From NCBI GenBank assembly GCA_002401305.2, contig NVSO02000093.1, forward strand, positions 1 to 7,334: 7,334 nucleotides of DNA, read 5' to 3'. This stretch comes from Rhodobiaceae bacterium (GTDB taxonomy: Bacteria; Pseudomonadota; Alphaproteobacteria; Parvibaculales; Parvibaculaceae). Position 1 is the first letter of the stretch; each line of letters starts with the position of its first letter. Position numbers and translations under genes: made by a program. Shown here piece by piece: positions 1-7,208 of the stretch. The notes beneath the pieces are model-generated. The model saw only the letters and a list, made by a program, of their open reading frames with translations, ran no database searches and was not told the origin of the DNA.

Positions 1-2970
1 CCCCGCCGCCATGCCTTGTGCGCCCAGCCCATAGCCTTTGCGCAACACAATTGTGAAGAACGGCACTTTCATGTGAGCGGCGTTGATGAACATGCGAGAG
101 ACGTGACGGACTTGCGCTGTCTCTTCGATATCTGGGCCCACCATAAAGCCCGGCGTGTCACACAGGGATACCATCGGCAGACCGAAGGTATTGCACAGCT
201 GCATGAAACGGGCGGCCTTGTCGGCAGCAGGCGCATCGATGGCGCCGCCCAAATGGTAGGAGTTGTTCGCAATGAGCCCCATGGGTCGGCCTTCAATACG
301 CACCAAACATGTGAGGATGCCAATGCCGAAATCTTTGCGTAATTCTAGCACGCTGTCTTTGTCACATAGATTGTCGATGACCGTGCGCACGTCATAGGCT
401 CGCAAACGGTTTTCGGGAATGAGAGAGCGCAAAATCCGTTGGTCTTCAGCTTCCCAATTATCTAGGCGGCCCTGAAAATAGGATAGATATTTTTTGGTGA
501 CCGCAACCGCTTCCGCCTCGTCCTTTACGACAATATCCACGACACCATTTTTACGGTGTACATCGATGGGGCCTACTTCATCTGCGGTGTAGACACCCAA
601 GCCGCCGCCTTCAATCATGGCGGGACCGCCCATGCCGATGTTAGAATTTTCGGCCGCAATGATCGTGTCGCAACAGCCAAGCAAAGCTGCATTACCCGCA
701 AAACACCGACCCGACACAACGCCGACGAGTGGCACACGTCCGTTCATTTGGGCAAGGCGAATAAATGACGGTGTATCCAATCCTGCGACAGCGGGAATAT
801 CAGTATCGCCGGGACGGCCACCACCGCCTTCTGCAAACAATACAATCGGAAGGTTCCACTCTTCAGCAATGTCGAGCATGCGGTCTGTCTTTTTGTGATT
901 CATGCCGCCTTGGGTGCCAGCAAAGACGGTGAAGTCATAGGCCAGCACCATGGTGCGGCTGTCTTCATCATCGAACAGCTCCCCATTGACCGAACCAATA
1001 CCTGTGACCATGCCGTCAGCGGGGCTCATTTTGATAAGCTCCTCTAGCGAACGACGGCGGCGTTGGGCAGCCAGCGCCATGCCCCCATATTCGATGAAGC
1101 TATCGTCATCGCATAGGTCTGCAATGTTTTCACGCGTGGTGCGCTGGTTGCGCTTGCGACGGCGCGCCACGGCTTCCGGGCGATACTCATCGAGGCCCGT
1201 GTTTACCCGGTCGATCACTTCTTGCAGGTCTGGACGAATATGGTCGAGGTCCACTTCTTCCTCTTGAAGGGTGGCATCCCCAGCCACCTCACATTCTTCG
1301 ATGAAAAAGAGCGGCGTGCCTTCAAACAACACATCGTCGGGTGACACATTTACTTGGCGCACAATACCGGAGATGGCGGCTGTAATTGTATGCTCCATCT
1401 TCATGGCTTCGATGATAGCAACTTGTTGACCAAGGGCTACTTCGTCCCCTTCGACGACATCCACAGAAACCACGCGACCTTGCATGGGCGCGGGAACAAC
1501 GCTGGTGCCCGCGGGGCCGTCTACGGCAACGTGGGCAGCGTCAGCTTGATCATCGGCGTCACTTTCGAAGAAGTGATTGTTATGAGTTGTGCCGCCCACC
1601 AGTTCGGCCGCGTTGTCTGCAATGAAGTTTGTATAGACTTCATTAGCTTGAAAGTCGGCCCGCTTAAGAAGATTCAAATGGAATGGCAGATTGGTCGCCA
1701 CGCCTTCAATTTGAAATTCGCACGCAGCGCGGTATGCCCGATTTACAGCATCTATGTAATTCGTGCTGGGAGACCACGCAATCAATTTGGCCAAAAGCGA
1801 GTCATAGTTTGGGCTGGTTTGATAGCCTTGATAGCCGAAGCTATCGACGCGAATGCCGGGGCCGGAAGGCGCTGTGAAGCGCTTGAGAATACCACCAGCG
1901 GGCTTTGCCTCGCCTTGCGCGTCCATGGTCTCCATGTTGATCCGAATTTGAACGGCATGACCGCGAGGTTGATAGCTCTCTTGATTTAACCCTAAATCGT
2001 CTAAGCTTTGACCCGCGGCAATGCGGATTTGCGTGGCGACCAAATCAATCCCTGTAATTTCCTCGGTCACGGTATGCTCAACTTGCAAGCGCGGATTTGC
2101 TTCCATGAAAGCGAACGTGCCTTCGGAGCCTCCGTCCGCGTCCACCAAAAACTCGAATGTGCCTAGGCTGTCGTAGTTGGTCGCATGGGCCAATTTGAGT
2201 GCGGCTTGTGTCAGCTTATCGCGCAATGCGGACGACAGTGTTGGGCTCGGCGCTACTTCTACCAATTTTTGGTGGCGACGTTGGAGCGAGCATTCACGCT
2301 CGCCCAGATGAATGATGTTTTTGCCATCGCCAACGATTTGAATTTCAATGTGGCGTGCTTTGGTGATCAACTGTTCGACATAGACATCGCCAATGCCGAA
2401 GGCGGCCGTCGCTTCTGATTGGCAGCGCGCATAGGCTTCGTCTACAGCGTCAAGAGATGTGACTGGCCGCATGCCGCGCCCCCCACCGCCTGCAACCGCT
2501 TTGATCATGATCGCGGCATTGTCACCGAGTGAGGTGAAAAAGGCGCGGGTCTCTTCCAAGCTGGTTGCCCCATTCGTGCCGGGCAATAAAGGCGCACCCA
2601 CTTCAGCGGCAAGAGCGCGCGCTTTTACTTTGTCACCGAACAGCTCAAGCGCTTTGGCATTTGGACCGATAAAGGTGATGCCATTTTTTGCACATTGCTC
2701 TGCAAAGGCTGCGTTCTCACTTAGAAAACCGTAGCCGGGGTGGATGGCATCTGCGCCGACCGACAGAGCAGAGGCAATAATTTGATCTGCATCGAGGTAG
2801 GCAGCGGCGCCGTGCCCGCTTAACGCAATCACTTCATCAGCAGCTTTCACATGAAGGGAGCGGGCATCATCTGGTGCATATATTGCGACAGAAGCAAGCT
2901 GACATTCAGCGGCAGCGCGGGCGATGCGAATTGCGATCTCGCCCCGGTTTGCGATGAGAATCTTTTTCAT
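1..2970 (-). CDS. Single-chain biotin-dependent acyl-CoA carboxylase (BC-BCCP-CT fusion, LCC-like), C-terminus cut by window edge
   Basis: The frame is open for 990 codons from ATG at 2970 to the edge, with no stop. Residues 1-450 are a biotin carboxylase domain: an ATP-grasp glycine loop GGGGRGM (161-167) with Lys157 just before it, and the catalytic motif ANPRLQVEH (291-299). An acidic linker (about 451-490) leads to a biotinyl carrier domain (about 491-560) with PMQG (495-498) and EAMKMEHT, whose Lys524 is the expected biotinylation site. From about 575 a carboxyltransferase domain follows, with EGGGGRPGD (714-722), GRCFAGNAAL (754-763), GGPAMIEGGG (781-790) and CDTPGF (937-942). Having all activities in one chain of about 1,100 residues matches the long-chain acyl-CoA carboxylase family; about 100 residues should lie beyond the edge. 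It would make ATP- and bicarbonate-dependent carboxyacyl-CoA in the cytoplasm. The substrate (short or long acyl-CoA, or an isoprenoid-CoA) is not determined. The start is supported by AGGA at 2977-2980. Confidence 0.95.
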   Translation of the reverse strand, partial: MKKILIANRGEIAIRIARAAAECQLASVAIYAPDDARSLHVKAADEVIALSGHGAAAYLDADQIIASALSVGADAIHPGYGFLSENAAFAEQCAKNGITFIGPNAKALELFGDKVKARALAAEVGAPLLPGTNGATSLEETRAFFTSLGDNAAIMIKAVAGGGGRGMRPVTSLDAVDEAYARCQSEATAAFGIGDVYVEQLITKARHIEIQIVGDGKNIIHLGERECSLQRRHQKLVEVAPSPTLSSALRDKLTQAALKLAHATNYDSLGTFEFLVDADGGSEGTFAFMEANPRLQVEHTVTEEITGIDLVATQIRIAAGQSLDDLGLNQESYQPRGHAVQIRINMETMDAQGEAKPAGGILKRFTAPSGPGIRVDSFGYQGYQTSPNYDSLLAKLIAWSPSTNYIDAVNRAYRAACEFQIEGVATNLPFHLNLLKRADFQANEVYTNFIADNAAELVGGTTHNNHFFESDADDQADAAHVAVDGPAGTSVVPAPMQGRVVSVDVVEGDEVALGQQVAIIEAMKMEHTITAAISGIVRQVNVSPDDVLFEGTPLFFIEECEVAGDATLQEEEVDLDHIRPDLQEVIDRVNTGLDEYRPEAVARRRKRNQRTTRENIADLCDDDSFIEYGGMALAAQRRRRSLEELIKMSPADGMVTGIGSVNGELFDDEDSRTMVLAYDFTVFAGTQGGMNHKKTDRMLDIAEEWNLPIVLFAEGGGGRPGDTDIPAVAGLDTPSFIRLAQMNGRVPLVGVVSGRCFAGNAALLGCCDTIIAAENSNIGMGGPAMIEGGGLGVYTADEVGPIDVHRKNGVVDIVVKDEAEAVAVTKKYLSYFQGRLDNWEAEDQRILRSLIPENRLRAYDVRTVIDNLCDKDSVLELRKDFGIGILTCLVRIEGRPMGLIANNSYHLGGAIDAPAADKAARFMQLCNTFGLPMVSLCDTPGFMVGPDIEETAQVRHVSRMFINAAHMKVPFFTIVLRKGYGLGAQGMAAG

Positions 2971-3015
2971 TCGGTTTCCTAAAGTCTTGTGCTTGGCCGT
3001 AGACAAGCGAAATAT

Positions 3016-3032
3016 CGATAGGTCGACTATCG
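3016..3032. promoter_or_regulatory. 17-bp interrupted palindrome over the -10 element, candidate operator
   Basis: CGATAGGTCGACTATCG has perfect 6-bp arms (cgatag / ctatcg) around a 5-nt centre. It covers the predicted -10 box and the likely start site of the carboxylase promoter. A dimeric repressor bound here would block RNA polymerase. I do not recognise it as the site of a named regulator, and no regulator gene is in the window. Confidence 0.45.
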
Positions 3033-3053
3033 CGATACCAGCCGCAGAGTCAA
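3026..3053 (-). promoter_or_regulatory. Candidate sigma70-type promoter of the carboxylase gene
   Basis: Read on the minus strand, TTGACT (3053-3048; 5 of 6 to consensus) is followed after 16 nt by GATAGT (3031-3026; 4 of 6). Transcription would start near 3019 and give a leader of about 49 nt, which contains the Shine-Dalgarno AGGA. It is the best promoter-like pair I found in any gap of this window. It is a prediction from consensus only. Confidence 0.5.
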
Positions 3054-3065
3054 ATCTTGGATTTG
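3051..3065. repeat. Second inverted repeat, at the -35 edge of the carboxylase promoter
   Basis: CAAATCTTGGATTTG has perfect 6-bp arms with a 3-nt centre. It overlaps the upstream half of the predicted -35 and lies 18-32 nt past the stop codon of the upstream monooxygenase gene. It could be a second regulator site or a weak, AT-rich hairpin at the 3' end of the monooxygenase mRNA. No T run follows it, so it is not a standard intrinsic terminator. Confidence 0.3.
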
Positions 3066-3082
3066 CACATTTTTCGGCGCAC

Positions 3083-4282
3083 TCACGGGCCTTTGCGGGT
3101 CACATCTTCGCCATAGAGCCAATCTAGTTGCGAGGCGATGAAACCGGGGGCAACTTTACCCGCCAACCAAACGGGGCCGTAAGTTAGGCCTTGAGAAAAT
3201 AGGTTAGACTTGTGGAAGAAACGGCTATTAGCGCGTGACCCCAATTGTACTTTCGCTGTGCGTTTCATTCGGGCTGACTGGTAAGATTGTAAAGCCTGCT
3301 GCGGCGCATCGGGGGATTGTGCGAGACAGCGCGCCAGCACATAAGCGTCTTCAATGGCCATCACCGCTCCTTGAGCCAAGAAGGGCAAAGTGGGATGACA
3401 CGCATCCCCCAGCAAGGAGACACGACCCTTTGACCAGTTTTTCATTGGATCACGATCATGCAAGGCCCATTTGAAACAGGTGTCGTTCTCAACTGCGTGG
3501 AGCAGTTCTTGGATGTCGGCACACCACGGCGCGAAGTCCTTTAACAGCTCTTGTTTACTGCCCGGAGTGGTCCAGCTTTCGTTCTGCCAATCGCGCGCCT
3601 CTCTCACCCCAACGATGTTTATGAGCTCGCCCCCTCGTAAATAATACGTCACCACATGACCATGGGGACCTGCCCACACAGTCGCGTTGGGGGGAATGAG
3701 GTTTTTTCTCACGCGGTCTACAGGAACAATTGCCCGCCAGGCGGTGTTGCCCGTGAAGCGAGGTTTGGCCGCTCCAAAAAGGCCTGTGCGGATTTTGGAA
3801 TGAATGCCGTCTGCCCCGATCAACACATCGCCGGTGACTGTTGTGCCGTCTTGCAAGGTGAGGCTTACACCCGACGCGCTTTGGTCAAACCCCGTGATCG
3901 CCTTACCCAAGTGAAGGGCACCGGGTGCGCGTTGCTCCAATGCGGCAACAAGTTCTTGCTGCAAATCGGCGCGATGAATATGGAGGTAGGGTGCCCCGTG
4001 CCGGGCTTCGATTTCAGCACCAAGGGGAAAAGAGAAAATCTGCTGACCCGTGGGGCCAAATCGCATTTCGGCGGCTTGCGGGCGAAATGCGCGGGCCGCG
4101 ATTGGCTCCAAAACATCAAGAGCCCGTAGGACATGGGAGCCATTGGGACCAATTTGCAGGCCAGCCCCAACTTCTTCGATTTGCTCGGATTGTTCAAAGA
4201 CGTGGGGCGTGAACCCCTGACTATGTACAGCGAGGGCGGCTGTGAGGCCGCCCATGCCTGCTCCTACGATCAGCACATCCAT
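3083..4282 (-). CDS. FAD-dependent monooxygenase, class A aromatic hydroxylase (salicylate / 3-hydroxybenzoate hydroxylase-like)
   Basis: This 399-residue protein has the usual length and all three fingerprints of the single-component NAD(P)H-dependent aromatic hydroxylases. It has a Rossmann GAGMGG (7-12) followed by Glu30 for the FAD ribose, Arg104 in HRADL, the DG motif GADGIHSKIR (156-165), and the GD motif GDACHPTLPFLAQGA (292-306). AWRAIVPVDR (181-190) is also typical of the salicylate/3-hydroxybenzoate hydroxylase group. Such enzymes hydroxylate an activated ring, sometimes with decarboxylation, using a C4a-hydroperoxyflavin; they are cytoplasmic. The ring substrate cannot be assigned, and homologues are often annotated loosely as salicylate hydroxylase. 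The ATG at 4282 is preceded by AAAAGGG (4288-4294). It lies 84 nt after the Baeyer-Villiger-type gene and 112 nt before the carboxylase, all on the same strand. Confidence 0.9.
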   Translation of the reverse strand: MDVLIVGAGMGGLTAALAVHSQGFTPHVFEQSEQIEEVGAGLQIGPNGSHVLRALDVLEPIAARAFRPQAAEMRFGPTGQQIFSFPLGAEIEARHGAPYLHIHRADLQQELVAALEQRAPGALHLGKAITGFDQSASGVSLTLQDGTTVTGDVLIGADGIHSKIRTGLFGAAKPRFTGNTAWRAIVPVDRVRKNLIPPNATVWAGPHGHVVTYYLRGGELINIVGVREARDWQNESWTTPGSKQELLKDFAPWCADIQELLHAVENDTCFKWALHDRDPMKNWSKGRVSLLGDACHPTLPFLAQGAVMAIEDAYVLARCLAQSPDAPQQALQSYQSARMKRTAKVQLGSRANSRFFHKSNLFSQGLTYGPVWLAGKVAPGFIASQLDWLYGEDVTRKGP

Positions 4283-4362
4283 TTTAAAGCCCTTTTGCGA
4301 TTACGTCTGTTCGTCAAACATATCACAAAGCGGGGCTGTCGATAGGACCGCCTTGTCGCAGT

Positions 4363-4379
4363 GTTCCTAGCTTAGGAAC
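4363..4379. repeat. Inverted repeat across the monooxygenase stop codon
   Basis: GTTCCTAGCTTAGGAAC is a perfect 7-bp inverted repeat with a 3-nt centre. It contains the TAG stop (4369-4367) of the Baeyer-Villiger-type gene and its last codons. In the mRNA it can form a short hairpin with only moderate GC. No T run follows on the minus strand, so it is a poor intrinsic terminator; an mRNA 3'-end stabiliser, a protein site or chance are the alternatives. Confidence 0.35.
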
Positions 4380-5842
4380 TCGTAATCATCCAACTCAACT
4401 GTCGAGGTGGCTTCCGCATATCCACGGGTATGAGACCCCCAGTTTTGCGTGATTTTTCCGTCAGCATTTTTGTACCAAGAGTTACAATGAGGATCAGCCC
4501 ACACAGTTGTGGAGAGCTGCTCCTGTAGTTCTGCGTTGAACCTCTTTTGGGCTTCCTTGGTTGGCACCATGGCTTGGGCCTGTTTATCTTTCATGGCTTT
4601 GAGCGCTGCAACGGTATAGCCGACTTGCTGCTCGAGCATGAAGATGATGGAATTGTGACCCAAATTGGTATTTGGTCCGTAGAGAACAAATAGGTTCGGG
4701 AAGTCGTTGACCGTAATGCCTAGATAGGCTTCTGGTGCATCTGACCACACATCATTGAGATGCGCCCCGCCGCGCCCGACCACATCCATTGACCATTTCC
4801 AGCCTGTGGTTTCAAAGCCTGTTGCGTAGATGATCACATCAAATTCGTGCAATTCACCATCAGCCGTCTCCACACCTTTTGGATTGATAGCCGAGATGCC
4901 CTCAGTCACTAATGACACATTATCGCGCATCATGGCGGGGTAAAACTCGTCGGTGATGAGGATACGCTTGCACCCAATTGGATAGTCTGGCGTCAGCTTG
5001 GCGCGCAATTCAGGATCAGTTATTTGTTTGTTGAGTAAGTCGAGCGCGATCCGCGTATAGGCGTCTCGGCCTTCTTTGGTCCATTCAAATACTTGCCAGA
5101 AAAAATAGTCGGCGTTGTCATAAACAATTTGTCGGCTAGCAGCACCAACCCGCATGGCCGCTTCGGGCTGCGTCATCAGCATGGCTTTTTCTTCGGCAGT
5201 AATTTCTCGGTCGCCGCGCGGGGTAACCCAATTGGGCGTGCGCTGGAAGACTGTGAGCTGTGAGGCTTCTTTCGCCACTTCAGGGATCAATTGCACGGCA
5301 CTTGCGGCAGCGCCAATGACGCCGACCCGTTTGCCTTTTAGATCAACCGAACTGTCCCAGCGCGCTGAATGGATACTTGGTCCTGCAAAGGTGTCACGAC
5401 CTTTAATGTCGGGCCATGCCGGACGGTTCAATTGCCCCAAGGCTGCAACAACAGATTGTGCCTCGTAAACATCTCCGTTTTCAGTCGTAATTTTCCAATG
5501 GCGGAGTTCTTCATTCCACTCCGCCTTGGTGGCCCCTTGCGATAGGCGCAGGTGCGATGTCAGTTGAAAGGTTTGCGCAACCTCTTCGACATAGGCCTGA
5601 ATTTCTGCCGAGCGGGGAAAGAGGTGGCTCCAATTTATGGAAGGTGCAAAGGAAAGTGAATAGAGCGCGATGGGCACATCACAGGCGCAACCAGGATAAT
5701 TATTCTCGTGCCAGACGCCCCCCACTTTGGGGTTCTTGTCAAAGATCAGAAAGTCGTCGATGCCTGCTTCTTTGAGCTTCACACCAGAACAAATCCCACC
5801 AAGACCGGCACCAATGACGGCTACCTGAATTTTTTCAACCAT
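4367..5842 (-). CDS. Baeyer-Villiger-type flavin monooxygenase (NAD(P)/FAD-dependent)
   Basis: The product has 491 residues. Two nucleotide-binding folds are visible: FAD site GAGLGG (11-16) with GGVWHENNYPG (41-51) and Asp55, and an NADPH-site fold at VIGAAASAVQ (175-184). Between them FAGPSIHSARWD (152-163) fits the Baeyer-Villiger fingerprint FxGxxxHxxxW[PD], and ATGF (340-343) is the usual late motif. GCKRILITDEFYPAM (290-304) and GPNTNLGHNSIIF (389-401) are typical of the 4-hydroxyacetophenone/phenylacetone monooxygenase branch. Expected reaction: O2- and NADPH-dependent insertion of oxygen next to a ketone, giving an ester or lactone; hydroxylation or heteroatom oxidation is also possible. 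An upstream in-frame TTG at 5854 is open, but GGAGGA (5852-5847) overlaps it and sits at proper distance before the ATG at 5842, so the ATG is the start. The second glycine of the second Rossmann motif is Ala179. Confidence 0.88.
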   Translation of the reverse strand: MVEKIQVAVIGAGLGGICSGVKLKEAGIDDFLIFDKNPKVGGVWHENNYPGCACDVPIALYSLSFAPSINWSHLFPRSAEIQAYVEEVAQTFQLTSHLRLSQGATKAEWNEELRHWKITTENGDVYEAQSVVAALGQLNRPAWPDIKGRDTFAGPSIHSARWDSSVDLKGKRVGVIGAAASAVQLIPEVAKEASQLTVFQRTPNWVTPRGDREITAEEKAMLMTQPEAAMRVGAASRQIVYDNADYFFWQVFEWTKEGRDAYTRIALDLLNKQITDPELRAKLTPDYPIGCKRILITDEFYPAMMRDNVSLVTEGISAINPKGVETADGELHEFDVIIYATGFETTGWKWSMDVVGRGGAHLNDVWSDAPEAYLGITVNDFPNLFVLYGPNTNLGHNSIIFMLEQQVGYTVAALKAMKDKQAQAMVPTKEAQKRFNAELQEQLSTTVWADPHCNSWYKNADGKITQNWGSHTRGYAEATSTVELDDYEFLS

Positions 5843-5846
5843 ATCT

Positions 5847-5852
5847 TCCTCC
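5847..5852 (-). promoter_or_regulatory. Strong Shine-Dalgarno that fixes the start of the Baeyer-Villiger-type gene
   Basis: GGAGGA is followed by four bases (agat) and then ATG at 5842. It overlaps the alternative TTG start at 5854 and so cannot serve it. This removes four residues from the longest open frame. Confidence 0.75.
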
Positions 5853-5923
5853 AAAGAATTTCGCCGAGCTTAGCGGAGTTCCAAAAGTCCGTCTAGGGCG
5901 ACCACCCCAATTCAATTCTTCTA

Positions 5924-5947
5924 GCCCACTATTGCCGTCGAGTGGGC
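5924..5947. repeat. Hairpin just downstream of apbE
   Basis: gcccact (5924-5930) and agtgggc (5941-5947) form a perfect 7-bp inverted repeat with a 10-nt loop, one base past the apbE stop. A second pair, cgtctag (5890-5896) and ctagacg (5953-5959), encloses it. The GC-rich stem fits a transcript 3' end, but the minus-strand sequence after it (tagaagaattg) is not a U run, so intrinsic termination is doubtful. It may stabilise or process the 3' end of apbE mRNA. Confidence 0.4.
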
Positions 5948-5948
5948 C

Positions 5949-6998
5949 TTAGCTAGACGTAGAGGCTGACCAATTGCCGAGCTTTCTGAGACGGCCATTT
6001 TTATGCTGAAGTAAAACGCCAACTGAGGCATCGGTCTCGATGAAAACCTCGATGTCTGCTTGGGCCATGACGGTGAAGGCTGTCGACAGGCCGTCCGCTC
6101 GGGCTGCGGTAGGCGCCCATACGCTCACGCTTTTGTAACGCTGCGTATTTTGCCCGGTTGCCGGATCAAAAAGATGATGATGGCGACCTGCGGCGTCAAA
6201 CTGTTGGCCCGATGCAGCCGATGTCGCGATTGCACCAGCACTTAAGGGCAGACGTTTCAGTAGATGCCAAATACGGTCAGGGTCTCGCACCCCAATCTGC
6301 CATGGCTGACCGTCAGGCTTAGGACCCAGGGCTCTAAACTCGCCCAAATTCACCAAAACATGACGCGCGCCTGCCTGCTGCAAAAGCTCTGTAATTTGAT
6401 CGGTAATGTAGCCCTGCGCGATACCATTGAGGGTCAACTCGGCCCCACCGGCTAATGTGATGTCTTGTCCATCTATCTGAACGTTTCCAAAACCCACTTT
6501 TGAGCGGGTTGCCTGACGAGGCTGGTAAGCGCCCTCTGCGTTGGTTTGAAAATGATGTGCTGTGGCCTGCCACAAAGGTTGAACCGTTGGATCAAAGGCG
6601 CCACCTGTTTGCGCGTGGAGTTGTTTGGACAGGCGCAACAGCTCCAAAAGAGGGGGAGGTGCTTGGTGAAGTTGGCCTTGTTGGTTCAAGCGCACGAGAT
6701 CTGATTCAGGGTCGAAAAGACTGAAAATCCCTTCCAGCCTTTGCAATTGAGCCACACATTGACCTAGCAAGCGCGCCCGATCCTTCGGGGAAAAGCCCAA
6801 TAGATGAATTGATGCATCGCCGCCAAGCGCGTGGCCTTCCCACATATCGACACTCGACACGGTAGGGGTCGCGGCCAAGGCTGGGGCTGATCGCGCGCCC
6901 AATAGACTCACCCCTGCTCCGGCACCTATCGCAAAGAGAGACAATACCCGTCGACGATTTACGGCTCTATCCAGCGGGTTTCTCTTCATTTTGGCCAC
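5949..6998 (-). CDS. apbE: FAD:protein FMN transferase, ApbE family, with Tat signal peptide
   Basis: This 349-residue protein attaches FMN covalently to a Ser/Thr of target flavoproteins through a phosphoester bond, using FAD and Mg2+, on the periplasmic side. Residues 1-42 form a twin-arginine signal: NRRRVLSLF (14-22), a hydrophobic stretch rich in Gly/Ala, and ALA (40-42) before the likely cleavage site. ApbE motifs in order are GGAFDPTV (132-139), LNGIAQGYITDQ (190-201), NLGE (217-220), ATSAASG (258-264), HHHLFDPATG (273-282) and ADGLSTAF (301-308), where Asp302 and Thr306 are the expected metal ligands. The GTG start at 6998 is chosen because AAGGAG (7009-7004) lies five bases before it; the in-frame ATG at 6989 would be 14 bases away. 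No obvious target protein (NqrB/NqrC, RnfG/RnfD, FMN-binding domain) is visible in the window, so its client is unknown. Both flanking genes are separate by strand or by a 106-nt gap. Confidence 0.93.
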   Translation of the reverse strand: MAKMKRNPLDRAVNRRRVLSLFAIGAGAGVSLLGARSAPALAATPTVSSVDMWEGHALGGDASIHLLGFSPKDRARLLGQCVAQLQRLEGIFSLFDPESDLVRLNQQGQLHQAPPPLLELLRLSKQLHAQTGGAFDPTVQPLWQATAHHFQTNAEGAYQPRQATRSKVGFGNVQIDGQDITLAGGAELTLNGIAQGYITDQITELLQQAGARHVLVNLGEFRALGPKPDGQPWQIGVRDPDRIWHLLKRLPLSAGAIATSAASGQQFDAAGRHHHLFDPATGQNTQRYKSVSVWAPTAARADGLSTAFTVMAQADIEVFIETDASVGVLLQHKNGRLRKLGNWSASTSS

Positions 6999-7208
6999 GC
7001 TGGCTCCTTCGATCTATCCATAATCATGCTTACTCTATCTTAAATCTAATGGGGTAATTTTAGCACACATTGCAAATTTGTGACTAGATCAAAGGTTATT
7101 GCGTTGCATTCTCAACTCCACGCTGTAGCAACATGGATATGACACGCATTGTCATTCTTTATACCCGTCTGGCATTTGAAACATAACTATTTAGAGGCCC
7201 TCCTGCCC
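6999..7208. other. Divergent intergenic region between apbE and the porin-like gene
   Basis: This 210-bp, AT-rich stretch should hold both divergent promoters. It contains a CAAATTTG palindrome (7073-7080), an ATCAA half-site (7088-7092) and, on the minus strand, TAAAAT as a possible -10 for apbE. I could not pair any of these with a good -35. On the plus strand TTGTCA (7149-7154) resembles a -35, but no acceptable -10 lies at normal spacing. No small gene or RNA was recognised here. Confidence 0.5.
7004..7009 (-). promoter_or_regulatory. Shine-Dalgarno supporting a GTG start for apbE
   Basis: AAGGAG on the minus strand with a five-base spacer to GTG at 6998. It favours GTG over the ATG three codons downstream and adds three residues (Met-Ala-Lys) to the signal peptide n-region. 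Confidence 0.6.

Noticed and set aside
1354..1989. 211-codon open frame on the plus strand
   Set aside because: It lies codon-for-codon antisense to the carboxylase frame, which carries all expected motifs; the plus-strand translation resembles no family I know.
1..2970. Possible frameshift or in-frame stop in the long carboxylase frame
   Set aside because: I read all 990 codons on the minus strand and found no TAA, TAG or TGA, with domain motifs in order throughout.
4300..4328. Promoter-like pair before the aromatic-hydroxylase-type gene on the minus strand (TTGTGA, 17 nt, CGTAAT)
   Set aside because: Each box matches only 4 of 6, and the predicted start would leave about 11 nt of leader, placing the Shine-Dalgarno at the very 5' end. 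Possible but too weak to list.
5843..5854. TTG start four codons upstream for the Baeyer-Villiger-type protein
   Set aside because: The strong GGAGGA overlaps this TTG and is correctly spaced for the ATG at 5842.
7078..7092. FNR/CRP-like sequence TTGTGACTAGATCAA
   Set aside because: One half-site (ATCAA) is good, but the other does not match and the spacing is 15 rather than 14 bp for FNR; the CRP match is also poor in its second half.
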